From positions 186,001-250,000 of the forward strand of contig CAWECP010000012.1 of the NCBI GenBank assembly GCA_963807675.1: a DNA stretch of 64,000 nt. The letters are read 5' to 3'. Under the pieces are notes generated by a model. It did not search any database. It worked only from the letters and a program-made list of their open reading frames with translations, and had not been told where the DNA came from. Both the position numbers and the translations under genes were made by a program. Source of the DNA: Bog-473 sp963807675. Its GTDB lineage: Bacteria; Actinomycetota; Acidimicrobiia; Acidimicrobiales; RAAP-2. Shown piece by piece: positions 15,932-24,349 of the stretch. Position 1 is the stretch's first letter. Each line of letters opens with the position of its first letter.

Positions 15932-16695
15932 ATCAGCGTGAGCCCCCCGTCGACCGCCAACACCTGGCCGGTGATGTAGCTGGCCTCGTTGGAGAGCAGG
16001 AACACGGCGGCCGCGGCCACCTCCCAGGCGGTGCCCTCGCGACCGAGCGGAACCGGGGCGCGGGTGCGCGACGGGCGCCCGGCCGAGGCGGCCCGGCCCA
16101 GCGGGGTGTCGATCAGCCCGGGCGCGAGGACGTTGGCCCGGATGGCACGGCGCGCCCCCTCCATGGCCACGTGGCGGTTCAAGCCGACGAGGCCCGCCTT
16201 CGACGCGTCGTAGGCCGGGATGCGGCTGCCCGGCCGGAGGCCGGCAACGGAGCCGATGAACACGATGGAGGCGCCGTCGGGCAGCGTCACGAGAGCACGG
16301 CGCGCCAGCATGAAGTGCGCCCGCAGGTTGAGGGCGAAGGTGCGGTCCCAGTCGTCGGGCGACGTGCCGGCCATGCCCATGCCGAAGCCCGTGCCCACGT
16401 TGATGACGATTCCGTCGGCCACCGGGTCGCCCTCGTCGGTGACGACCAGACGACACCCCTCCTCCGTCGTGACGTCGGCCACCACGATGGCCGCCTTGCC
16501 GCCCTCCTCGGTGATCAGGCGCCACGTCTCCTCGACCGACGCCTCATCCTTGTCGACGCAGACCACCAGGGCGCCCTCGCGCGCCGCGCGCATGGCGATG
16601 GCCCGGCCGTTGCCCACGGGCGCATCGGGGTCGCGCGACGGTTGGGTGCCGGCGCCGACCACGGTGATGCAGCGGCCCTCGAGGAGGGAGCTCAC
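15928..16695 (-). CDS. short-chain dehydrogenase/reductase
   Basis: A 255-residue SDR. The catalytic Ser (SIVFIGSVAGL) and YDASK (YxxxK) are present, as is the C-terminal NEASYITGQVLAVDGG. The nucleotide-binding glycine motif is unusual: GAG is separated from GNG by an insert (TQPSRDPDAPV), so the usual TGxxxGxG spacing is stretched. The GTG at 16695 avoids overlap with the upstream gene; GTG/ATG starts further up are possible. Operon: CMD-family gene, this SDR, DDN-like protein. Confidence 0.85.
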   Translation of the reverse strand: MSSLLEGRCITVVGAGTQPSRDPDAPVGNGRAIAMRAAREGALVVCVDKDEASVEETWRLITEEGGKAAIVVADVTTEEGCRLVVTDEGDPVADGIVINVGTGFGMGMAGTSPDDWDRTFALNLRAHFMLARRALVTLPDGASIVFIGSVAGLRPGSRIPAYDASKAGLVGLNRHVAMEGARRAIRANVLAPGLIDTPLGRAASAGRPSRTRAPVPLGREGTAWEVAAAAVFLLSNEASYITGQVLAVDGGLTLI

Positions 16696-16735
16696 GGAGC
16701 CACCCCCGGGCCCAGCCGCGGCAACGCCGGCCGGG

Positions 16736-17347
16736 TCATGCAGGCGGCCCTGCCGGCACGGACGCGGCAAGCGCCTCGGCGCGGGGCTCGAGGGGGACGC
16801 GCAAGGAGCGCAGGACGGTGGTGAGCATCATGTAGTGGGCGATGAGCATGAGCAGCTCTATGAGCTTGCTCTCGTCGAGCTCTTGGGCCAGGGCGCTCCA
16901 GGTGGCGTCCGACACGGCGCCGTCGTCGGCCGTCTCGTCCACCGCGGCCAACGCGGCGCGCTCGAGTGGGCTCCACCCGACCGGGGTCCGATCGAGGTCG
17001 CCGCCGAGCGCCACCAGCTCGTCGGCGTTCACGCCCTCACGCTTCGCCAGCGCGATGTGTTGAGCCCATTCGTAGCGCCCGTGGAAGCGGTGGGCGGTGC
17101 GCAGTATGACCAGCTCACGAAGGCGGGGCGGCAGCGTGCCCCCGCCGAGCAGCGCGCCACCGAAGCCGATCCAGCGCCAGAAGAGGTCGGGGTTGCGGGC
17201 CAGCGTGGCGAAGATGTGCATCGGCTCTTCGGTCCCGCCCCCCGAGGCGGCCAGCAGGCGGGTCAAGCGCTCGTCCCACTGCTCGGGCGGCAGCGGGTCG
17301 AGGCGAGGCGACGACGGCGGCGGCGGCGGCGGCGGCGGCGAGGCCAT
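16736..17347 (-). CDS. carboxymuconolactone decarboxylase / AhpD-like family protein
   Basis: A 203-residue protein with the CMD-domain signature LPPRLRELVILRTAHRFHGR followed by YEWAQHIALAKREGV. It contains no cysteine, so the AhpD CxxC redox chemistry is excluded; it is closer to the non-thiol CMD proteins found beside catabolic genes. The N-terminus carries eight consecutive prolines coded by a CGG/CCG triplet repeat. First gene of a three-gene leftward operon. Confidence 0.82.
   Translation of the reverse strand: MASPPPPPPPPSSPRLDPLPPEQWDERLTRLLAASGGGTEEPMHIFATLARNPDLFWRWIGFGGALLGGGTLPPRLRELVILRTAHRFHGRYEWAQHIALAKREGVNADELVALGGDLDRTPVGWSPLERAALAAVDETADDGAVSDATWSALAQELDESKLIELLMLIAHYMMLTTVLRSLRVPLEPRAEALAASVPAGPPA
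17314..17340. repeat. (CGG)9 triplet repeat
   Basis: Nine CGG triplets at the 5' end of the CMD-family gene code the poly-proline stretch after MASP on the opposite strand. Confidence 0.85.
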
Positions 17348-17411
17348 GGGCGCATCGTAGGCAGCCGGTTAGCGTCGTGCTGGGCGTGGCCTGAGGCGGC
17401 CGCCGGCCGGT

Positions 17412-18110
17412 TCAGTGCTGCGGCCGGAACCCCATCGGTGGACCCTCGGCCCGGGCGGAGCCGGGAAGCGGGTGGATGGCCGCGTCGGGCCGCGCCACCT
17501 CGTCGATCAGTCCGTAGTCGGCGGCCTCGGCCGCGCCGAGGAAGGTCCCGCGGACGAAGTCCTCTCGTACCTGCTCGACCGGCCGGCGTATGGCCGCGGC
17601 CACCCGGGCGCAGAACCGCTCGCGCTCGTCGGCGTGCAGCTCGGCCCACTGGGCCACGTTCCGCGCGTGGACGGTGGCAACCGCGCTTGCCGGCTCCCGC
17701 AGCGCAAAGCGGGTGCTGGGCAGCGCCGAGCGCTGCGCGCACACGGCCACCACCCCGACGGCGCCGGCCCCGACCTGACCCAGGCAGAGCGCGCGCACGG
17801 GAACACCCATCAGCTCGATCACGTCCATCAGCGGCAGCGCGAGGGCGAGGCTGCCGTCGCCGCTGTCGACACGGAGGGTGACCGGGTCGTCGCCGTCCGC
17901 ATCGAGCGTCATGAGCTCGGCCGAGACCCGGGTGACGGACGCGTCGTCCAGCGGCCCGTGCAGAAGGACGACGCGCTGATCGAGCAGCCGCTGGGCCATG
18001 AGGTCGGACAGCGGGCCGGCCGCCGGCGCCGACACCGGTTCCGGGAGGCGGCGGGTACAGCTGCGGCCAGGGCGGGTCGCCGGGTCGTCCGGGGTCTCGC
18101 CCACGGTCAC
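17412..18110 (-). CDS. ClpP-like protein lacking the catalytic triad
   Basis: A 232-residue ClpP-fold protein: LMAQRLLDQRVVLLHGPLDD, VTLRVDSGDGSLALALPLMD, and EAADYGLIDEVARP all align with ClpP. Against the intact ClpP encoded at 18611, the nucleophile Ser position reads Ala (GQVGAGAVG for GMGMSAAAM), His reads Arg (ALREP for MIHQG) and Asp reads Gly (VRGTFLGAAEA for RDNYMTAVEA). It should therefore be inactive as a peptidase and may be a structural or adaptor subunit, like plant/cyanobacterial ClpR. It lies just after an XRE gene whose frame may run into it. Confidence 0.85.
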   Translation of the reverse strand: MTVGETPDDPATRPGRSCTRRLPEPVSAPAAGPLSDLMAQRLLDQRVVLLHGPLDDASVTRVSAELMTLDADGDDPVTLRVDSGDGSLALALPLMDVIELMGVPVRALCLGQVGAGAVGVVAVCAQRSALPSTRFALREPASAVATVHARNVAQWAELHADERERFCARVAAAIRRPVEQVREDFVRGTFLGAAEAADYGLIDEVARPDAAIHPLPGSARAEGPPMGFRPQH

Positions 18111-18111
18111 C

Positions 18112-18480
18112 CACGCCGGCCGGGCCCCTTGCGCTGGACGTGCTCACCGTGCTCACTCTGCCCCACGTGCTCGCCCCGTGATCACCGTGATCACCTGAGC
18201 CGTGCTCGCCCTGCTCACCCTGCTCACCATGTTCGATCCTCCATTCCAGCCGTGCCCCCAGCGCCGTGGAGTAGCGCTCCACCGTCGACAGGCGCACGTC
18301 GAGATCCCCCGTCTCGAAGCGGGCTACTGCCGACTGCGACGTGCCCATGCGGGCCGCCACCTCGGCCTGGGACAGGCCCATCTCCTTACGCAGGGAGAGG
18401 AGCTGCCCCGAGACGGAGCGCCGGCGCTCCGCCATCTCGCGGAAGCCGGGGAAGACGGTCGGATGGCGGCGGGCGGTCAC
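18112..18480 (-). CDS. XRE-family HTH regulator, 3' end unresolved
   Basis: The first about 85 residues are a clear XRE/Cro domain: QLLSLRKEMGLSQAEVAARM, TSQSAVARFETGDLDVRLST, then ERYSTALGARLEWRI. After that the frame enters a GEQGEQGEHGSGDHGDHG low-complexity stretch and stays open for hundreds of bases over the ClpP-like gene in another frame. Either the protein ends soon in a shifted frame, or a single extra base separates a true HTH-ClpP fusion. The end given is arbitrary. The start GTG at 18480 lies 11 bp from a palindrome. Confidence 0.65.
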
Positions 18481-18491
18481 GGCGCACCGAT

Positions 18492-18507
18492 TATCTCACA
18501 TTTGATA
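18492..18507. promoter_or_regulatory. TATC-N8-GATA inverted repeat, probable XRE operator
   Basis: TATC-TCACATTT-GATA lies in an AT-rich island directly upstream of the XRE start and within the shared promoter of the divergent clpP. An XRE autoregulator binding here is inferred; the half-sites are short. Confidence 0.4.
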
Positions 18508-18610
18508 TAACGTGGGAAAGGACCCGACCACCCGACCACCAGCGCACCCCCGGACGACAGGCCAGACCAGCAACACCCGAGAGACCAGACGACACGAAGG
18601 AGCCCACCGC

Positions 18611-19384
18611 ATGACCGCAACCACCCACACCGGCCCCCCTCACTCCGCCACCGCCACCGCCACCGCCGGCGCCACCGCCACCACCGGCCCGCGGACCCCG
18701 CTACCCCGCCACGTGCTCGTGCCCACCGTCATTGAGGAGGGCAACCGCGGCGACCGGGCCTTCGACATCTACAGCCAGTTGCTGCGCGAGCGCATCGTGT
18801 TCTTGGGCCAGGAGGTGGACGACCAGGTGGCCAACTTGATCATCTCGCAGATGCTCTTCCTCGAGGCGCAGAACACCGAGCGGGACATCTACCTCTACAT
18901 CAACTCACCCGGGGGCGTCGCCTACGCCGGGATGGCCATCTACGACGTCATGCAGCACGTGGAGCCCGACGTGTCGACCATCTGCGTCGGCATGGGGATG
19001 TCGGCCGCGGCCATGATCCTCTCGGGCGGTGCGCCGGGGAAGCGGTTCGCCCTGCCCAACGCCCGCATCATGATCCACCAGGGCTCCGCGGGCACCCGCG
19101 GCGCACCGTCGGACATGGAGATCTACCTGCGAGAGGTGCTCTCCCTCACCCGCCGCATGGCCGAGATCATCGCCTTCCACAGCGGCAAGCCGGTCGAGCA
19201 GGTGGCACTCGACATCGACCGCGACAATTACATGACGGCGGTCGAGGCCCGCGACTACGGGATCGTCGACGACATCATCCTGCCCCGCCGGGGCCTCTCT
19301 GCGACCGACGTCGAGCTTCAACGGGTGAAGAGGGCGACACCGGAACCCGAACTGGAGGTGGCCGAGCGCGTGAACTCCGCTTGA
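18611..19384 (+). CDS. clpP: ATP-dependent Clp protease proteolytic subunit
   Basis: A 257-residue ClpP serine peptidase. Catalytic residues are visible: Ser in GMGMSAAAMIL, His in RIMIHQG, Asp in DRDNYMTAVEARDYG. Oligomer and axial-loop regions are conserved (ERIVFLGQEVDDQVANLI, YLYINSPGGVAYAGMAIYDV). It degrades proteins unfolded by a Clp ATPase in the cytoplasm. An N-terminal Thr/Ala-rich extension of about 35 residues precedes the core. The ATG at 18611 follows GAAGGAG. No clpX is adjacent, so this is likely an additional ClpP, paired here with the non-catalytic paralogue encoded divergently. Confidence 0.93.
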   Translation: MTATTHTGPPHSATATATAGATATTGPRTPLPRHVLVPTVIEEGNRGDRAFDIYSQLLRERIVFLGQEVDDQVANLIISQMLFLEAQNTERDIYLYINSPGGVAYAGMAIYDVMQHVEPDVSTICVGMGMSAAAMILSGGAPGKRFALPNARIMIHQGSAGTRGAPSDMEIYLREVLSLTRRMAEIIAFHSGKPVEQVALDIDRDNYMTAVEARDYGIVDDIILPRRGLSATDVELQRVKRATPEPELEVAERVNSA

Positions 19385-19572
19385 ACGAGCGCAAGCGCCC
19401 CTCCGATCGGCCGTTATTCAAGCGTCCGTTGGGGCGAGACAACCTGTAAATACCCATTGCAGCCACAGCGCCAGAGGTGCTGCCACGCGGGGTGCCGGAC
19501 GTCGACGTGCCCAGACGACGAGCACATCAGACCAAGACCGACACCGACCGACAGCAGCGAGGAGCGAACTGC

Positions 19573-21309
19573 ATGGGTGCCAACGAGCGGCGGGACGAGC
19601 CGACGCCCGGAAGCAGGAATCGAGACCGGGACAGGGACAAAGGCCGGGACCCGAAGCGGAGCCGGGACGGCGCCGCTGACGACATTGCCGGGCCGGCCCT
19701 GCCGAGCCGGGTCTCCCGGCGCAACCTCCTGAAGGGAGGCCTCGCCCTCGGGGCCGGCGCAGCCGCCGCCGCGTCAGCCGCCTCAGCCGCCGCCGCCAGT
19801 GCCGGCGGCACCGGTCTCTCGGCGTCCGCCGGCGCCTCCATCGAGCGCGCCGCTTCGGCCGAGCCACCATCGGCCAACCCCACGCTCAGCGACATCCGTC
19901 ACGTGGTGATCCTCATGCAGGAGAACCGCTCCTTCGACCACTACTTCGGCACGTTGTCGGGCGTGCGCGGCTTCTCCGATCCACGCGTGCGCGTCAACAA
20001 TATCTTCGGGACGCGCGCCCCGGTGTGGACCCAATACGGGTATCGCCCCGGTTACGGCGTCGACCCGGGTGGCTACATGGTCCCGTTCCATCTCGACCAG
20101 AACTTCCCTTCCCAGGACGGCGCCTGCACGAACGACATCACCCACGACTGGGGACCGCAGCACCAGAGCTGGAACCGGGGGAAGATGGACAGCTTCGTGC
20201 AGGCTCACCTGGCCGGCGACGGGGTGAAGAACTTCGTCACCACCATGGGGTACTTCACCCGAGACGACCTGCCCTTCTACCACTCGCTGGCGGACGCCTT
20301 CACCATTTGCGACGCCTACCACTGCTCGGTCCTCGGCCCGACCGATCCCAACCGTGTCATGGCCCTGTCGGCCAGCATCGACCCGAGCGGCGAGCACGGC
20401 GGCCCGGTCCTCGAGACGCAGACGGCAGGGCGCCCGGAGCAATACGGGAAGTTCACCTGGACCACGATGCCCGAGCAGCTGCTCGATGCGGGTGTGACCT
20501 GGAAGGTCTACAACGACCCCGCGGGCCTCGCCCTCTTCAATCCGCTCCCGTACTTCGCCGCCTACAACGACCCCACGACGCCGCGGGGCGCCCAGCTCGT
20601 CGCCAACGCCATCGCGCCGAACTTTCCGGGCGACCTGGCGGCCGACGTGGCCACCGGCATGCTGCCCCAGGTCAGCTGGATCCACGGTCCCGCTCAACAG
20701 TGCGAACACCCCGCCACGGCGCCGCAGTGGGGCGAGAACCTGGTGCAGAACGTGCTCGACATCCTCACCTCCAATCCCGAGGTGTGGGCGCACACGCTGT
20801 TCATCCTCAACTACGACGAGAACGGCGGGTTCTTCGACCACGTGCAGCCGCCGGTGCCGCCGCTCGGCACCGAGGGCGAGTACCTGACCATGAACCCGTT
20901 GCCAGCCGAGGCGAGCGGCGACGCCGGGCCGGTCGGCCTCGGCTTCCGCGTGCCCTGCCTGCTCATGTCGCCGTTCACCCGGGGTGGCTTCGTGGCCACC
21001 GAGAACTTCGACCACACGTCGACGCTGCGCCTGATCGAGACGCTCTTCGGCGTGCCCGTGCCCAACCTGTCGGCTTGGCGGCGCAGCGCGGTCGGCGACA
21101 TGACGGGCGCGCTGGCCCTGGGCAAACCGGCCGACGGCAGCATCCCGTCGCTGCCCGACGCGTCGCTCGTCAGCCCGCCCGTCGACGCCCAGGTCATCCT
21201 CGACGCGCTGGCCGGCACCGAGGATTACGCCCCGCCGTACCCGCCGCCGACCCAGAACGTCATGCCCGTGCAAGAGACGAGCCCACCCAGGCCGGCCCCG
21301 CCGCGGTGA
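19573..21309 (+). CDS. Tat-exported phosphoesterase (phospholipase C / acid phosphatase family)
   Basis: A 578-residue PF04185-type phosphoesterase. A twin-arginine signal is present (SRRNLLKGGLALGAGAAAAA) after a charged 45-residue N-terminus rich in Arg-Asp. The metal/nucleophile region is VVILMQENRSFDHYFGTLSG, with later LPFYHSLADAFTICDAYHCS and LNYDENGGFFDHV. Members hydrolyse phospholipids or phosphomonoesters outside the membrane, often for phosphate scavenging. The ATG at 19573 follows GAGGAGCG. A second, diverged copy follows 44 bp downstream. Confidence 0.9.
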   Translation: MGANERRDEPTPGSRNRDRDRDKGRDPKRSRDGAADDIAGPALPSRVSRRNLLKGGLALGAGAAAAASAASAAAASAGGTGLSASAGASIERAASAEPPSANPTLSDIRHVVILMQENRSFDHYFGTLSGVRGFSDPRVRVNNIFGTRAPVWTQYGYRPGYGVDPGGYMVPFHLDQNFPSQDGACTNDITHDWGPQHQSWNRGKMDSFVQAHLAGDGVKNFVTTMGYFTRDDLPFYHSLADAFTICDAYHCSVLGPTDPNRVMALSASIDPSGEHGGPVLETQTAGRPEQYGKFTWTTMPEQLLDAGVTWKVYNDPAGLALFNPLPYFAAYNDPTTPRGAQLVANAIAPNFPGDLAADVATGMLPQVSWIHGPAQQCEHPATAPQWGENLVQNVLDILTSNPEVWAHTLFILNYDENGGFFDHVQPPVPPLGTEGEYLTMNPLPAEASGDAGPVGLGFRVPCLLMSPFTRGGFVATENFDHTSTLRLIETLFGVPVPNLSAWRRSAVGDMTGALALGKPADGSIPSLPDASLVSPPVDAQVILDALAGTEDYAPPYPPPTQNVMPVQETSPPRPAPPR

Positions 21310-21353
21310 CCGCGCCCAGTTCCCGGACCGCTCACGCCAGGAGGAATTGAGCC

Positions 21354-22826
21354 ATGCCCATGGATGACCGCATCTTCAGCCGCCGATCGGTGCTGCGGGC
21401 CGGCCTCGGTGCCGCCTCGGCTGCCGCCGCCGCTTCCGCGCTCGGCCCCCTCGGGCTGACGACGGCGCGCGCCGGCGCCGCCACCGTGCGCGGACCCGGC
21501 GCCCTGCCCTACCCGTCGTTGCCCGTGGGGCAGTTCACCGGCGCCTTCCCCTTCGACCACCTGGTGCTGGTCATGCAGGAGAACCACTCGTTCGACAATT
21601 ACCTGGGCATGCTGCCCGTGAGCGGCCAGCCCAAGGCGGACGGCTTCACCTTCAACAAGGCCGAGGAGCCGATCAACTGGAACCCCATCGGCAACGAGCG
21701 CATGTACGCCTACCACCAGAGTGGCGCCATCGGCGCGCAGGACTCGGGCAGCCAGTCCTGGGACGACTCGCACCTGCAGATCGACGGCGGCTCCATGGAC
21801 GGCTTCGCCGGCACGGGCCCGGGGTCCATGGGCTACTACACCGAGGACGACCTGCCCTTCTACTACTCGCTGGCCAACACGTTCACGCTGGCCAACCGCT
21901 GGTTCTGCTCGGTGCCGGCGCAGACCTACCCGAACCGCCGCTTCCTCATGGCGGGCACGGCGTCGGGCATCGTCTCCACGGACATCGACAACATCACCAC
22001 GTACCCCGCCAACGGCACCATCTGGGACCAGCTGAGCACCCACAGCATCAGCTGGACGAACTACTTCAGCGATGCGCCGACGTCGTGCATCATTCTCGAC
22101 ACCGTCTTTCGCTACCCGGAGCACTACGCGCACATCGAGCAGTTCTTCGCCGACGCCGCTGCCGGCGTGCTGCCCTCCGTGAGCCTGGTCGACTGCAACA
22201 TGGGGGCCATCCAGGGTGAGGTGCCGAGCGTCGTCGGGGAGCTGCCCCAGCCGGTGCCCACCTTCGCCGCCACCCCCGACCTCATGATTGAAACGACGTG
22301 CCAGTCCGAGGAGAACCCCGAGGACGTCCAGCTCGGCGAGCAGTTCGTGGCCAGCGTGGTCAACGCCGTGCTGGCCAGCCCGGCCTGGCAACGAACCCTC
22401 CTCATCTGGTTCTACGACGAGCACGGCGGCTACTACGACCACGTGACGCCGCCCGCCGCCATCGCCCCCGACAGCATCGCTCCCGACATCAGCTCCACCG
22501 ACCAGCCGGGCGGCTACAACGAGTACGGCATCCGGATCCCCGCCGTCGTGGTCAGCCCCTACTCGCGCCAGCACGATGTGACCAGCGTGGTGCACGACCA
22601 CACCTCGGTGCTGGCCACCATTGAGCAGCAGTGGAACCTCCCGGCGCTCACCTACCGCGACGCCAACGCCCGGAATCTGATGGACTTCCTCGACACCTCG
22701 GTGATGACCTTCGGCGACCCGCCCGAGCTGGCGGCGCCGGCCAACCCGCTGCCGGAGCTCATCGAGGGCTACCAGGGCCAGCCCGTTCCGCCCTCCCCTG
22801 CCTCCACCACCCCCTCGGGCTCCTGA
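21354..22826 (+). CDS. Tat-exported phosphoesterase, second copy
   Basis: A 490-residue paralogue of the preceding protein with its own Tat signal (FSRRSVLRAGLGAASAAAAA), the nucleophile motif LVLVMQENHSFDNYLGMLPV, and the late IWFYDEHGGYYDHVTPP. Good ribosome site GGAGGAATTG before the ATG at 21354. The shorter length and different active-site neighbours suggest different specificity. Likely cotranscribed with the first copy. Confidence 0.9.
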   Translation: MPMDDRIFSRRSVLRAGLGAASAAAAASALGPLGLTTARAGAATVRGPGALPYPSLPVGQFTGAFPFDHLVLVMQENHSFDNYLGMLPVSGQPKADGFTFNKAEEPINWNPIGNERMYAYHQSGAIGAQDSGSQSWDDSHLQIDGGSMDGFAGTGPGSMGYYTEDDLPFYYSLANTFTLANRWFCSVPAQTYPNRRFLMAGTASGIVSTDIDNITTYPANGTIWDQLSTHSISWTNYFSDAPTSCIILDTVFRYPEHYAHIEQFFADAAAGVLPSVSLVDCNMGAIQGEVPSVVGELPQPVPTFAATPDLMIETTCQSEENPEDVQLGEQFVASVVNAVLASPAWQRTLLIWFYDEHGGYYDHVTPPAAIAPDSIAPDISSTDQPGGYNEYGIRIPAVVVSPYSRQHDVTSVVHDHTSVLATIEQQWNLPALTYRDANARNLMDFLDTSVMTFGDPPELAAPANPLPELIEGYQGQPVPPSPASTTPSGS

Positions 22827-22896
22827 GCCACCCCGGACCGGGAGCCGCCTTCTCTCCCGGTCTTCGCACGCACGGGCGGGCGGCGCATAAGGTAGG

Positions 22897-22910
22897 TGAC
22901 ACGGATGTCA
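22897..22910. promoter_or_regulatory. TGAC-N6-GTCA operator, site 3
   Basis: TGAC-ACGGAT-GTCA, 42 bp before the amidohydrolase start codon chosen here. Its presence argues against the upstream in-frame start at 22896, which would put the site inside the coding region. Confidence 0.62.
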
Positions 22911-22952
22911 GAGATTGACTGCATCCGAGAGGGCACACGGGGAGGACCGCGG

Positions 22953-24245
22953 ATGCGCACCGAAGACCTGATCCTGGTCAGCGTGGACGACCACGTCATT
23001 GAGCCACGAGGCATGTTCGACGGCCTGCTGCCCGCCAAGTACCAGGATGCGGCCCCGCAGCTCATCCGGCGCGAGGACGGGACAGACGTCTGGGTCTACG
23101 ACGGCAACATGATCCCCAACGTCGGCCTGAACGCCGTGGTCGGCCGCCCGCCCGAGGAGTACGGGATCGAGCCCACCTCGCTCGAGGACATGCGGGTCGG
23201 CTGCTACGACGTGCACGAGCGGGTGCGCGACATGTCGGTCAACGGCGTCCTCGGTTCCATGTGCTTCCCCTCCTTCCCGCAGTTCTGCGGCCAGCTCTTC
23301 GCCCGGCGGGAGGACAAGGACGAGGCCCTGGCGATGGTGCGGGCCTACAACGACTGGCACATCGACCGGTGGTGTGGGGAGGAACCGGGCCGCTTCATCC
23401 CGCTGTCCATCCCCGTGATCTGGGACCCCGAGCTCGGCGCCGCAGAGGTGCGCCGGGCGGCCAAGAAGGGCTGCCACGCCGTCACCTTCTCCGAGAACCC
23501 CGAGAAGCTCGGCTGGCCCTCGTTGCACAACGAGCACTGGGACCCCTTCTGGGCCGCCTGCGAAGACGAGGGCACGGTCGTCTGCATGCACCTGGGCTCC
23601 TCCTCGCAGATCCTCATGACCTCGGTAGAAGCACCGATCGACGTCATGATCAGCCTGCAGCCCATCAACATGGTGCAAGCGGCGGCGGACCTGGTCTGGT
23701 CGCCCGTTCTGCGCAAGTACAAGAACCTGCACTTCGCACTGTCCGAGGGCGGGATCGGCTGGATCCCCTACGCCCTCGAGCGCATCGATTACGTCTATCA
23801 GCACCACCACAAGTGGACCGGCCAGGACTTCGGTCACCAGCTGCCGAGCCAGGTCTTCAAGGACCGCGTCATCACCTGCTTCATCGACGACGCCTTCGGC
23901 GTGCAGAGCCGGCAGTTCTTGAACATCGACAACATCACCTGGGAGTGCGACTACCCGCACTCGGACTCGACGTGGCCGCAGGCTCCAGAGGCGCTCATGA
24001 AGTACCTGGAGGGCGTGTCGGACGAGGACATCGACAAGATCACCCACCTCAACGCCATGAAGCACTTCCAGTACGACCCGTTCAGTGTGCGGCCGCGCGA
24101 GAAGTGCACGGTGGCCGCGCTGCGCGAGGAGGCGGCGGACGTCGACACCTCACTCGTGTCGCGGGCCCGGGGCCACACGACGACCAACGACAAGGGCATC
24201 GTGAGCGTCAGCAGCTTCTCGACGCTGCTCAAGTCCGACGACTGA
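22953..24245 (+). CDS. amidohydrolase-2 family metal-dependent hydrolase/decarboxylase
   Basis: A 430-residue TIM-barrel protein of the amidohydrolase_2 (ACMSD-like) group. It opens with ILVSVDDHVIEPRGMF (DxH-type metal motif), has HLGSSS and FALSEGGIGWIPYALER in the barrel, and ends with WECDYPHSDSTWP, the conserved D-P-H strand. Members hydrolyse or decarboxylate ring-cleavage products. The ATG at 22953 has a strong GGGGAGGA ribosome site. It precedes an enoyl-CoA hydratase by 104 bp. Confidence 0.88.
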   Translation: MRTEDLILVSVDDHVIEPRGMFDGLLPAKYQDAAPQLIRREDGTDVWVYDGNMIPNVGLNAVVGRPPEEYGIEPTSLEDMRVGCYDVHERVRDMSVNGVLGSMCFPSFPQFCGQLFARREDKDEALAMVRAYNDWHIDRWCGEEPGRFIPLSIPVIWDPELGAAEVRRAAKKGCHAVTFSENPEKLGWPSLHNEHWDPFWAACEDEGTVVCMHLGSSSQILMTSVEAPIDVMISLQPINMVQAAADLVWSPVLRKYKNLHFALSEGGIGWIPYALERIDYVYQHHHKWTGQDFGHQLPSQVFKDRVITCFIDDAFGVQSRQFLNIDNITWECDYPHSDSTWPQAPEALMKYLEGVSDEDIDKITHLNAMKHFQYDPFSVRPREKCTVAALREEAADVDTSLVSRARGHTTTNDKGIVSVSSFSTLLKSDD

Positions 24246-24349
24246 CCACTGGTCTCGCAGGCTCGCCGCCCAACCGCATCGACCGCCCGGACCGCATCGA
24301 CCACCAGCGCCGGCACGCCGCCGGCGCACGAACCTGACCACCGGAGCCC

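Noticed and set aside
24246..24262. TGACCACTGGTCTC after the amidohydrolase as a further operator copy
   Set aside because: The right half is TCTC instead of GTCA, so it does not match the repeat.
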